This document shows, one piece after another, positions 18,285 through 26,053 of a stretch of DNA of 64,000 nucleotides. The stretch's first letter is position 1; every line of letters begins with the position of its first letter. The stretch is taken from contig NZ_JAUCBS010000005.1 in the NCBI RefSeq assembly GCF_034676705.1, positions 287,747 to 351,746 on the forward strand. Reading direction: 5' to 3'. A model generated the notes under the pieces. The model worked only from the letters and a program-made list of their open reading frames with translations. It was not told the origin of the DNA and searched no databases. A program made the position numbers and the translations under genes. The stretch is from Gemmobacter sp. (GTDB taxonomy: Bacteria; Pseudomonadota; Alphaproteobacteria; Rhodobacterales; Rhodobacteraceae).

Positions 18285-18310
18285 TGGGGCCCTTGCGTGT
18301 CTGGCGAAAG

Positions 18311-18333
18311 GGGGGCGGCGCGGGGCCGCCCCC
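18311..18333 (-). terminator. Hairpin between binding-protein and permease genes
   Basis: GGGGGCGGC pairs perfectly with GCCGCCCCC over 9 bases around GCGGG. On the coding (minus) strand it begins about 10 bases after the binding-protein stop. It has no T run, so mRNA protection or partial attenuation is more likely than full termination, given the downstream operon genes. Confidence 0.55.
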
Positions 18334-18342
18334 GATGCGGTG

Positions 18343-19914
18343 TTACTTGGCCGGGGTGATGGCGTAGGCGCGGGTTTCCTGATCCACCCGGGGGGTGAAT
18401 TTCAGCGCGCCGGCCTTGGCCGCCCAGACGGTTTGCAGGATGACCGTGGGGATCAGCGCGCGGTCTTCCATGGCGATGAACGAGCCCTGTTCATACAGCT
18501 TGCGGCGTTCGTCATTGTTCAGCGTCGCGGCGCCCTTGGCGAACACGGCGTCGAATTCCGGGTTGGAATAGCCGGTGCGGTTGAAGTTGCCGAACCCCTT
18601 GTCCTTGTCGCGGGTATGCACCAGCGCGCCATAGGTATAGGCGGCTTCGCCCGTCAGCGTGCCCCAGGCCGACATGGAAACCGAAAATTCCTCGCGCGCG
18701 GCGGCGGGGAAATAGACGGTGCCGTTCAGCGCCTGGGCGTTCACCTTCAGCCCGGCGCGCGACCACATCTGGGCCAGCGCCTCGCACACCACCGCATCGC
18801 CCGGGACGCGGTTGTTGGTGCAGGTAAAGTCGAACTCGAACCCCTTGGGATAGCCGGCTTCGGCCAGCAGCGCCTTGGCCTTGGCCAGATCATAGTCACG
18901 CTTGGGCAGTTCGGTGGAATAGCCGAAGAACCCTGCGGGCATCAGCTGGTTGGCGGGCGTGCCCAGCCCTTCCAGCACCACGTTCACCAGAACGTCGCGG
19001 TTGATCGCATAATCCAGCGCCTGCCGGACGCGCAGATCCTTGAAGGGGTTGGCGTCGATTTCCTTGCCGTCGACCTTCACCTTTTGCGGCAGCACGTCCT
19101 TGACCACCGGCTGCACGTTCAGGATGTAGACGGAATCGCCGATGAAGGTATCCAGCGACTTGTCGTTCTTGAACCCCACATAATCCGAGGCCGGGACATA
19201 GTTGATCATGTCCACCTGGCCCGACCGCAGCGCCGCCACGCGGGCCGCGTCATCGGCGATTTCCTTGCGGGTGACGTTCTTCCAATGCGGTTTTTCGCCC
19301 CAGTAGTCGTCGTTGCGCACCAGAACCAGATCGCCCTTGGGCTGCCAGGACACGAACTTGTAGGGCCCGGTCCCGATGGCCTTTTCGCCTGAGTTGAACT
19401 GTTCGTTGCGCGCCTCCATCCCGGTGTTGGCCGAGACGACGAACAGGCGGGTGAAATCGTTGGGCAACGAGGGCGCGATGCCCTTGGTCTTGATGCGCAG
19501 GGTCAGGTCATCGACCACTTCGACCGAGTCGACATATTTGGTATACAGCGTCATCGGCATCGGGCCGGTCACCACCGGGATGCGTTCGATGGAGAACTTC
19601 ACGTCATTCGCCGTCAGGGGCGAGCCGTCGTGGAACTTCACGCCATCGCGCAGCTTGAATTCCCAGGTGGTCTCGTCAACCGGGGTCCAGCTGAGCGCAA
19701 GGCCGGGTTGCAGTTGCAGCGTCTCGTCCACCTCGACCAGGGTGTCGAAGATGTGGCGCAGGGTTTCGGCCTGGCTGCCCAGCGTCGACCAGTGCGGGTC
19801 GATCGAATCGGGGCCGGCGCGGACGCCGATGGCCAGATCCTGGGCGAAAGCCGCCGGGGCCGCGACCAGCAGCGCAAGGGCTGCAACGGCGCTTTTCATG
19901 GCGCGAGCGTTCAT
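18343..19914 (-). CDS. ABC transporter substrate-binding protein, family 5 (dipeptide type)
   Basis: Periplasmic binding protein of 523 residues with a Sec signal peptide (MNARAMKSAVAALALL to about AFA-Q, residues 22-25). Family-5 hallmarks include LRDGVKFHDGSPLTANDVKFSIER near 90-113 and the repeated D/YDLAKAKALLAEAGYP segment in the second lobe. The ATG at 19914 has a strong AGGAGG ribosome site; an upstream in-frame ATG at 19983 has none. It is the first gene of the importer/carboxypeptidase operon. Its promoter is shared with a divergent regulator and is framed by nested inverted repeats. Confidence 0.93.
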   Translation of the reverse strand: MNARAMKSAVAALALLVAAPAAFAQDLAIGVRAGPDSIDPHWSTLGSQAETLRHIFDTLVEVDETLQLQPGLALSWTPVDETTWEFKLRDGVKFHDGSPLTANDVKFSIERIPVVTGPMPMTLYTKYVDSVEVVDDLTLRIKTKGIAPSLPNDFTRLFVVSANTGMEARNEQFNSGEKAIGTGPYKFVSWQPKGDLVLVRNDDYWGEKPHWKNVTRKEIADDAARVAALRSGQVDMINYVPASDYVGFKNDKSLDTFIGDSVYILNVQPVVKDVLPQKVKVDGKEIDANPFKDLRVRQALDYAINRDVLVNVVLEGLGTPANQLMPAGFFGYSTELPKRDYDLAKAKALLAEAGYPKGFEFDFTCTNNRVPGDAVVCEALAQMWSRAGLKVNAQALNGTVYFPAAAREEFSVSMSAWGTLTGEAAYTYGALVHTRDKDKGFGNFNRTGYSNPEFDAVFAKGAATLNNDERRKLYEQGSFIAMEDRALIPTVILQTVWAAKAGALKFTPRVDQETRAYAITPAK

Positions 19915-19939
19915 CGTGTAACCTCCTTGTGTGACAGTT

Positions 19940-20053
19940 TTGAGAAACACTAGGCGGCAGTTTTCCGAATCGTCAAGCGCCAAGGCAATTTTGTGGCGAA
20001 TGATGTTCGAAAACTGCCCATTAATTGCACTTGCCTGAGGTAGTGTTTTTCAA
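19940..20053. promoter_or_regulatory. Nested inverted repeats between divergent operons
   Basis: Two inverted pairs are arranged symmetrically. The outer pair is TTGAGAAACACTA (19940-19952) and TAGTGTTTTTCAA (20041-20053), which match at 12 of 13 positions as reverse complements. The inner pair is GGCAGTTTTCCGAA (19956-19969) and TTCGAAAACTGCC (20006-20018). All four resemble one half-site of the type AGT-TTTTC-AA in opposite orientations. They flank the promoters of the binding-protein gene and of the GntR gene, as expected for regulator binding with DNA looping. Confidence 0.6.
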
Positions 20054-20065
20054 CATGGTAACACC

Positions 20066-21070
20066 ATGACAGACCGCCAGGCCCAACTTGACCAATCCAT
20101 CCAGCGCATCGTCGAGGCGATCGACCGCGACTCGTCCGTGTCGCTGTCGGTGCAGTTGAAAGGCGCGATCGAGTTCGGGATTGCCCTGGGCGATCTGCCC
20201 GCCGGGGCGCGGATGCCCTCGGTCCGGCAGATGGCGGGCATGCTGGGCATGTCGCCTGTCACGGTGTCGGGGGTGTATTCGACCCTGCAAGGTGCGGGCC
20301 ATATCGAGGCGCGCGTCGGCTCTGGCACCTTTGTGCGCGAGGCGGTGGCGGGCCGCCCGGTGGCCGACCTGCGCGACCTGGACCGGCGGATTGCCGAACT
20401 GGTGGATCTGGGCCGCAAGCTGGGCATCGGCCCGGCGGAACTGGCCACCCGCATCTCGCACAGCGGGAACCGTCCGCCGCAGGCGCTGAGGCTGCTGATG
20501 CTGGGGAATTTCCACGCTACCACGGCCTCTTATGCCGATGCGTTGCAGCCGTTTCTGGCGCCGCAGGACCAGATCTTCATCACGACCCTGCAAGATGGCC
20601 ATGGCCCCGACGCCTGCCCCGACCCCGATCTGGTGATTGCCCCGCGCACCCTGTTGCCGCAGGCGGCCGGGATGTTTCCGCGCGCCGAGTGTTTCGGCCT
20701 GACGCTGATCCCGGATCAGGCCACCCGAGTGTCACTGGCGACTGTATCACCTGATGCCCGCGTGGTGGCCTATTCCTATTTCCCGGGCTTCGTCACCTCG
20801 ATGAAGGCGGGGGTCATCCGCTTTGCCCCGCACGTCACCCGGCTGACCATGGTCGTGCATGGCGACCCCGAGGCCGAGGCGCAGCTGGCGGCCGCCGATG
20901 TCATCGTCTACGCCTCGGGCACGGAACGGCTGTTCACCGACCTGCCCCCCGGGCAGAGCAGTTTCGAATATCACCATACCCCCGACAGCAATGCCGTCCG
21001 CTCGGAACTGGTTCCGATGCTGGAGGCGCTGCGCATCCGTCCGCCCGGCCGCAAGGAGCCTGCCCCGTGA
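20066..21070 (+). CDS. GntR-family transcriptional regulator with unusual effector domain
   Basis: The N-terminal part (about 25-95) is a GntR winged HTH (LPAGARMPSVRQMAGMLGMS, then VTVSGVYSTLQGAGHIEARVGSGTFV). The remaining roughly 235 residues do not look like an FCD, UTRA or aminotransferase domain. They contain alternating hydrophobic strands (FGLTLIP, VSLATVSPDARVVAYSYFP, LTMVVHG, ADVIVYASGTERL) that suggest an alpha/beta effector-binding fold. It is the first gene of a run of six genes that all overlap by 4 bases, so it is produced together with the enzymes it presumably controls. The adjoining repeats at 19940-20053 are its likely target. Confidence 0.85.
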   Translation: MTDRQAQLDQSIQRIVEAIDRDSSVSLSVQLKGAIEFGIALGDLPAGARMPSVRQMAGMLGMSPVTVSGVYSTLQGAGHIEARVGSGTFVREAVAGRPVADLRDLDRRIAELVDLGRKLGIGPAELATRISHSGNRPPQALRLLMLGNFHATTASYADALQPFLAPQDQIFITTLQDGHGPDACPDPDLVIAPRTLLPQAAGMFPRAECFGLTLIPDQATRVSLATVSPDARVVAYSYFPGFVTSMKAGVIRFAPHVTRLTMVVHGDPEAEAQLAAADVIVYASGTERLFTDLPPGQSSFEYHHTPDSNAVRSELVPMLEALRIRPPGRKEPAP

Positions 21071-21768
21071 AGATTTCCGACAGCAACTGGTTCGAGATCG
21101 AAAAGTATCTGGAAACCGACGACCGCTGCGTCCTGCCGCTGGGCAGCACCGAACAGCATGCCTGGCTTAGCCTGTCGGTGGATTCGATCCTGTCGGAAAA
21201 GGTCGCGGCGGATGCGGCGGAACCGCTGGGCGTGCCGGTGTTTCCGGCGGTGCCCTATGGGTTGACGCCGTATTTCATGGCCTTTCCGGGCAGCGTATCG
21301 CTGAAGCTGACGACCTATGCCGCGCTGATCCGCGATATTCTGGACAGCCTCTATGCCACGGGATTCCGCCGCGTGCTGATCGTGAATGGCCATGGTGGCA
21401 ATTCGCCCGTCCAGCCCGTGACCATGGAATGGATGGAGGCGAACCCCGGCGCCCGCTGTCGGTTCCACGACTGGTGGCGCGCGCCGAAAACCTGGGACTG
21501 CGTGCAGGGGATTGATCCGGTCGCCAGCCATGCCAGCTGGATGGAAAACTTCCCCTGGACCCGGCTGGCCGGCCGCCAGATGCCCCCCGAACAGAAACCC
21601 TTCGTCGATTTCAGCCGCCTGCGCGACCGCAACGCGGCCGGTGTGCGCGCGCTGATCGGCGATGGCAACTATGGCGGGCACTACCAGAAGCCCGATGCCG
21701 ACATGGACCGGCTATGGCAGGTCGCCGTGCAGGAAACCCGCGATCTGCTGGCGGGGGATTGGGCATGA
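21067..21768 (+). CDS. Creatininase-family amidohydrolase
   Basis: The 233-residue protein belongs to the creatininase family of metal-dependent cyclic-amide hydrolases. Metal-binding positions are visible as E29 and H31 (PLGSTEQHAWLSLSVD), D39, the NGHGGN motif with H109, and a later HASWMEN with E160. It starts with GTG overlapping the regulator stop (GTGA). True creatininases are about 250-260 residues, so the substrate here may be another lactam or amide. The companions (deacetylase, asparaginase, reductases) and the divergent peptide importer favour a cyclic amide or peptide-derived compound. Confidence 0.85.
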   Translation: MKISDSNWFEIEKYLETDDRCVLPLGSTEQHAWLSLSVDSILSEKVAADAAEPLGVPVFPAVPYGLTPYFMAFPGSVSLKLTTYAALIRDILDSLYATGFRRVLIVNGHGGNSPVQPVTMEWMEANPGARCRFHDWWRAPKTWDCVQGIDPVASHASWMENFPWTRLAGRQMPPEQKPFVDFSRLRDRNAAGVRALIGDGNYGGHYQKPDADMDRLWQVAVQETRDLLAGDWA

Positions 21769-22772
21769 CCGACCCCATCCTGATCTGGGGCGCCGGTGCC
21801 ATCGGCGGTGTGCTGGGCGCCTATTTCGCCAGGGCCGGCCATGCGGTGCATATGGTCGATGTGGTGGAGGACCATGTTCAGGCGATGCGCACCACCGGCC
21901 TGCGGATCACCGGCCCGGTCGAGGAGTTTACCCAGGTGCTGCCCGCCAGCACGCCCGCAGAGCTGACCGGCCACTACAGCCGGATCTTCCTTGCGGTAAA
22001 GGCGCATCATACCGTGCCGGCGATGGAAATGCTGATCCCGCATCTGGCGCCGGGCGGCTATGTCGTGTCGGCCCAGAACGGGCTGAACGAACTGACCATT
22101 GCCCGGATGATCGGGGCCGACCGGACGGTGGGCTGTTTCGTCAACTTTGGCGCCGACTGGCACGGGCCGGGGCAGATCCTGCTCGGCAACCGGGGCGGCA
22201 TCGCCGTGGGCGAGCTGGACGGCCAGATGACCGACCGCGCGCGCGAGGTGCATGGCCTGCTGCAACTGGTGGAACCCGATGCCGCGCTGACCGACAACAT
22301 CATGGGCTATCTGTGGGGCAAGATGGGCTATGGCGCGCTGCTGTTCGCCACCGCGCTGACGCCGCTGTCCATGTCCGATGCGATGGAGCGCCCGCAGTCC
22401 CGCGCCAGCTATGTCGCGCTGGGGCACGAGGTGATGCAGCTGGCGCAGGCCATGGGGGCGCAGCCGATCAGCATCTACGGCTTTGATCCGGCGGCGTTTC
22501 TGGCACTGGACCAGGCTGCGATGCAAGCCTCGCTGGAACGGATGATCGCGAACAACCGCAAGACCGCCAAAACCCATTCCGGGATCTGGCGCGACCTTGC
22601 CGTGCGCAAGCGCAAGACCGAGGTGGATGCCCAGATCGGCGTGATGGTCGACATGGGCGCCAAGGCCGGCGTGCCGATGCCGGTGGTCACGAAACTGGTG
22701 GGCCTGATCCACGATATCGAGGATGGCCGCCGGGTGCAGGCCGATACCCTTGCTGACGATCTGGTGGCATGA
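21765..22772 (+). CDS. Ketopantoate reductase (PanE/ApbA)-family oxidoreductase
   Basis: The 335-residue protein has the N-terminal NAD(P)-binding loop GAGAIGGVLGAYFARAG (9-25), the AVKAHHT segment and the QNGLNE motif of the PanE/ApbA family. In that family the lysine and asparagine/glutamate positions serve catalysis. It overlaps both neighbours by 4 bases. Since it sits in a catabolic operon rather than with pantothenate genes, it probably reduces or oxidises a 2-oxo or 2-hydroxy acid intermediate, not ketopantoate. Confidence 0.83.
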   Translation: MTDPILIWGAGAIGGVLGAYFARAGHAVHMVDVVEDHVQAMRTTGLRITGPVEEFTQVLPASTPAELTGHYSRIFLAVKAHHTVPAMEMLIPHLAPGGYVVSAQNGLNELTIARMIGADRTVGCFVNFGADWHGPGQILLGNRGGIAVGELDGQMTDRAREVHGLLQLVEPDAALTDNIMGYLWGKMGYGALLFATALTPLSMSDAMERPQSRASYVALGHEVMQLAQAMGAQPISIYGFDPAAFLALDQAAMQASLERMIANNRKTAKTHSGIWRDLAVRKRKTEVDAQIGVMVDMGAKAGVPMPVVTKLVGLIHDIEDGRRVQADTLADDLVA

Positions 22773-23524
22773 TGGACCTGCGACTGGACGGACAGGTTTT
22801 CGCGGTCACTGGCGCCGCGCAGGGCATTGGGGCGGCGATTGCCCGTGAACTGGCGGCCGCCGGCGCGCAGGTGGCAGCGGTGGATATTGATGCCGGCGGC
22901 ATGGCCCCGCTGGCGGCCGAAGGCATGACCCTGCATGCCGCCGATCTGGGCAGCCGCGCCGGGGCTGCCGGCGCCATGGCCGACGTGATTGCCCGGCATG
23001 GCCGGATCGACGGGCTGGTCACCTCGGCCGGCGGGGTGCGTGGGCAGGTCGGCCGGCCCATCGAGGACATCGGCGAAGACGACTGGCGCGTGATCTTTCA
23101 GGCCAATGTCGATGCGGCCATGTGGTGCGCCCAAGGGGTCGCCCCGGCGATGAAGGCGGCGGGGCACGGCCGGATCGTCACCATCACCTCGGGGGCGGGG
23201 CTGCGGCCCAGCCTGACGGGGATCCAGGCCTATGCCTCGGCCAAGCATGCGCTGGTCGGGCTGACGAAACAGCTGGCGCTGGAACTGGGGCCGTTCGGGA
23301 TTACCGTCAATTCGGTGGCGCCGGGTTTCGTGCGCTCGAACCCGTCGACCGAAAAGCAATGGCACGCCATGGGGGCCGACAAGCAACAGGCGGTGCTGAA
23401 CCGTATCAACATGCGCCGTCTGGGCCGCGCACAGGACATTGCCGATGCGGTGATGTTCCTGGCCTCGGACCGCGCCGGATGGATCAGCGGGCAGATCCTG
23501 TCCGTGGATGGAGGACACGCATGA
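22769..23524 (+). CDS. Short-chain dehydrogenase/reductase (SDR)
   Basis: Classical SDR of 251 residues with the cofactor loop TGAAQGIG (14-21), the catalytic serine S141 and the YxxxK pair Y155/K159 (AYASAK). The C-terminus is of the usual form (WISGQILSVDGGHA). An acidic residue after the second strand (VDIDAG) suggests NAD rather than NADP. It overlaps its neighbours by 4 bases. It probably acts on an alcohol or ketone intermediate of the same pathway as the amidohydrolases. Confidence 0.9.
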   Translation: MMDLRLDGQVFAVTGAAQGIGAAIARELAAAGAQVAAVDIDAGGMAPLAAEGMTLHAADLGSRAGAAGAMADVIARHGRIDGLVTSAGGVRGQVGRPIEDIGEDDWRVIFQANVDAAMWCAQGVAPAMKAAGHGRIVTITSGAGLRPSLTGIQAYASAKHALVGLTKQLALELGPFGITVNSVAPGFVRSNPSTEKQWHAMGADKQQAVLNRINMRRLGRAQDIADAVMFLASDRAGWISGQILSVDGGHA

Positions 23525-24435
23525 GCTTTGCCCCCGATACCCCCCCGCAGGACTGGGACGAACCCACCTGGCGTGGGCTGGTGGAATTTGTCCGGGCCGG
23601 GCAGTCGCTGAAGCCGGCGCAATGGCCGGGCGGGGCGCGCTGTGCCGTCGCGCTCAGCTTCGACAGCGATCACGAGACCAACGAGCTGCGCGACGGCGGC
23701 AATTCCATCGGGCGGCTGTCCTGGGGGCAATACGGCAACCGCCGTGGCATTCCCCGCATCCGGCAGGTGCTGGACCGTTTCGACGTGCGGGCGAGCTTCT
23801 TCGTGCCCGGCGTGGCCGCCGAGATCTACCCCGACGAGCAACGCTCGCTGGCAGATGATGGCCACGAGATCGCCCTGCACGGCTGGATCCACGAGGTGAA
23901 CACCAAGGTTCCCCCCGCGCAGGAACGCGAGCTGATGCTGCGCGCCGCCGATACGCTGGAGCGGGTCTCGGGGGTCCGTCCCGTGGGAATGCGCACGCCG
24001 TCCTGGGACTACAGCCCCACGACCCTTGCCATCGCCGAGGAACTGGGGCTGGTCTACGACAGCTCGCTGTTCGCCGACGACGACCCCTACGAGATCGTCC
24101 ACAAGGGCCGTCCCACCGGCATCGTGGAACTGCCGGTGGAGTGGATCCGCGACGACGCGCCTTACTTCATGATGAACCGTTTCGGCGCCCAGCGGCCCTA
24201 TACGCCGCCTGCCGATGTGCTGGACATCTTCCTGCGCGAATTCGAAGGCGCCTATGCCGAAGGCGGGCTGTTCCTGCTGACCATGCACCCGCATATCACC
24301 GGCTACCGATCGCGCATCTTCATTCTGGAACAGCTGCTGGAGCGGATCATGGACAAGGGCGATTGCTGGGTGGCGACCCATGCCGACATTGCCCGGCATT
24401 GCGCGACCTCGGCCGGGCTGGCGGTGCGCGGATGA
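23521..24435 (+). CDS. NodB-type polysaccharide deacetylase family protein (PgdA/cyclic-imidase-like)
   Basis: The 304-residue NodB-fold protein has metal ligands visible as D50 (LSFDSDHE, with D48 as the likely base) and H120/H124 in LHGWIHE. It resembles the cytosolic branch that includes Helicobacter PgdA and the allantoinase/cyclic-imide hydrolases: no signal peptide, and an N-terminal segment preceding the metal site. The gene overlaps both neighbours by 4 bases in an intracellular catabolic operon. Hydrolysis of a small imide or amide therefore fits better than cell-wall deacetylation. The reaction remains inferred. Confidence 0.82.
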   Translation: MSFAPDTPPQDWDEPTWRGLVEFVRAGQSLKPAQWPGGARCAVALSFDSDHETNELRDGGNSIGRLSWGQYGNRRGIPRIRQVLDRFDVRASFFVPGVAAEIYPDEQRSLADDGHEIALHGWIHEVNTKVPPAQERELMLRAADTLERVSGVRPVGMRTPSWDYSPTTLAIAEELGLVYDSSLFADDDPYEIVHKGRPTGIVELPVEWIRDDAPYFMMNRFGAQRPYTPPADVLDIFLREFEGAYAEGGLFLLTMHPHITGYRSRIFILEQLLERIMDKGDCWVATHADIARHCATSAGLAVRG

Positions 24436-25346
24436 GCGGGCGTTGGGCACTGGCGATTCATGGCGGGGCGGGCACCATCCTGCGCAGCAAGATGACGCCG
24501 GACAAGGAAGCCGCCTATCACGATGGCCTGCGCCGTGCGCTGGCGGCCGGGGTGACGGTGCTGCGCAACGGTGGTGCCGCGCTGGATGCGGTGACCGAAG
24601 CCGTGGTCGCGCTGGAGGATGAGCCGCTGTTCAACGCCGGGCGCGGTGCCGTCTATACCTCGGCCGGTGAGCAAGAGATGGACGCAGCCGTCATGGATGG
24701 CCGCAACCGGCAGGCGGGCGCAGTGGCGGGCATATTCGGCCCGCGCAATCCGGTGCGGGTGGCGCGGCTGGTGCTGGACCGCCCGCAGGTGCTGATCGCC
24801 GGTGCCCCGGCGGTGGATCTGGCGCGGCAGGCCGGCCTGCCCTTTGGCGACCGCGCCTATTTTCATACCGAGGCGCGCTGGACCGCGCTTCAGGAAACCC
24901 TTGCTGGCCGCACCGATGATGACCCTGCGCGGCGCCATGGCACGGTGGGGGCGGTGGCGGTGGATGCCCATGGCAACCTGGCCGCTGCAACATCCACCGG
25001 TGGGATGACGGGCAAGGCCCCCGGCCGCATCGGCGATACGCCGATCATCGGGGGTGGCACCTTTGCCGACAATGCCACCTGCGCCGTATCCGGCACCGGC
25101 CATGGCGAGGTGTTCATCCGCTGGACCGCCGCCGCCGAAATCGCCGCCCGGATGCGCCATGCCGGGCAGACGCTGGACCAGGCTGCCACGGCGGTGGTGA
25201 TGGAGGATCTGGCGCCCAACGATGGCACGGGCGGGCTGGTGGCGGTGGACCGGCACGGCAACATCGCCATGCCCTTCAACTGCGAAGGCATGTATCGTGG
25301 CATGGTCCGCCAGGGCGAGGAGGCGAAGACCCTGATCTACCGCTGA
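24432..25346 (+). CDS. Isoaspartyl peptidase/L-asparaginase (Ntn hydrolase, type III)
   Basis: The 304-residue plant-type asparaginase has the N-terminal IHGGAGT motif (9-15) and the self-cleavage/catalytic threonine T171 in HGTVGAVAVD. The GGMTGKAPGRIGDTPIIG region that forms the substrate pocket follows. It splits itself into alpha and beta subunits and hydrolyses isoaspartyl dipeptides or asparagine. It is the last gene of the operon and ends 10 bases inside the convergent TetR gene. With the peptide importer next door, beta-aspartyl or related amide cleavage is plausible. Confidence 0.92.
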   Translation: MSGRWALAIHGGAGTILRSKMTPDKEAAYHDGLRRALAAGVTVLRNGGAALDAVTEAVVALEDEPLFNAGRGAVYTSAGEQEMDAAVMDGRNRQAGAVAGIFGPRNPVRVARLVLDRPQVLIAGAPAVDLARQAGLPFGDRAYFHTEARWTALQETLAGRTDDDPARRHGTVGAVAVDAHGNLAAATSTGGMTGKAPGRIGDTPIIGGGTFADNATCAVSGTGHGEVFIRWTAAAEIAARMRHAGQTLDQAATAVVMEDLAPNDGTGGLVAVDRHGNIAMPFNCEGMYRGMVRQGEEAKTLIYR

Positions 25347-26017
25347 TCGGGGGCAGGGGCGGTCAGCAGGCCGGTGATCGACAGCACAAGGTTGTCGATG
25401 GCATCCGGGGCCGACCACAGCCTGCCGCCGGTGGGGTCCGTCTCGAACGCGGCTTCGCGGGCGGCCAGGGTGGTGGTCAGCATGATATACATGAAGATCA
25501 GCCGCTGGTTGACCGTCTGCGGCGGCAGGTCGGGCAGCGCGCGGCGGATATGGGCAAGGCAGCGCAGGTAGCCGGTGTTCTGCACCCCGTCCAGCGCCTC
25601 GCCCAATATGCGCCGATGGTTGATCTGCAACGCCACGACAAAGCGCATGTGGCCGTAACCGACATGGGGGTCCACCTCGGCCTCGGCATGGTGGCCGGTT
25701 TCCACCTCGATCATCAGACGTACGATATCGGCCACGCCGATATGCGCCCCGCCTGCCTCCAGCCCCTCCAGCGCGCGGCGGCGCGCGCTGTCGGATTTGC
25801 GGGCGCCGTCGATCACCAGTTCGCGCAGCAGCCCTTCCTTGGAGCCAAAGTAGTAATGCAGCGACGCCCCGTTGCGCAGCCCCGCCGCCGCCACGATGTC
25901 GCGCACCGACACCCCGTCGATGCCGCGGGCGGAAAACAGCCGCTGGGCGGCTGTCTTGATCTTGTCGCGGGTGGGGTCGCCGGCGGAATCGGCCGGCGCA
26001 GGGCTGGATGTGGTCAT
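25337..26017 (-). CDS. TetR-family transcriptional regulator
   Basis: The HTH lies near residues 15-65 (KIKTAAQRLFSARGIDGVSVRD, then LHYYFGSKEGLLRELV), followed by a ligand-binding helical domain, 226 residues in total from the ATG at 26017. An alternative ATG at 26053 directly abuts the TAG of the TRAP permease upstream (TAGATG). Either way the gene is read through from the hydrolase/TRAP operon, so it probably regulates that operon or the divergent monooxygenase operon. It ends in a 10-base overlap with the convergent asparaginase gene. Confidence 0.87.
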   Translation of the reverse strand: MTTSSPAPADSAGDPTRDKIKTAAQRLFSARGIDGVSVRDIVAAAGLRNGASLHYYFGSKEGLLRELVIDGARKSDSARRRALEGLEAGGAHIGVADIVRLMIEVETGHHAEAEVDPHVGYGHMRFVVALQINHRRILGEALDGVQNTGYLRCLAHIRRALPDLPPQTVNQRLIFMYIMLTTTLAAREAAFETDPTGGRLWSAPDAIDNLVLSITGLLTAPAPDQR

Positions 26018-26053
26018 GGTCAGGCTTCTGGGCGCAATGGTCGGGATCAGCAT

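Noticed and set aside
23521..24435. Cell-wall or capsule polysaccharide deacetylase
   Set aside because: No export signal, and the gene sits in the middle of an overlapping intracellular catabolic operon with amidohydrolases.
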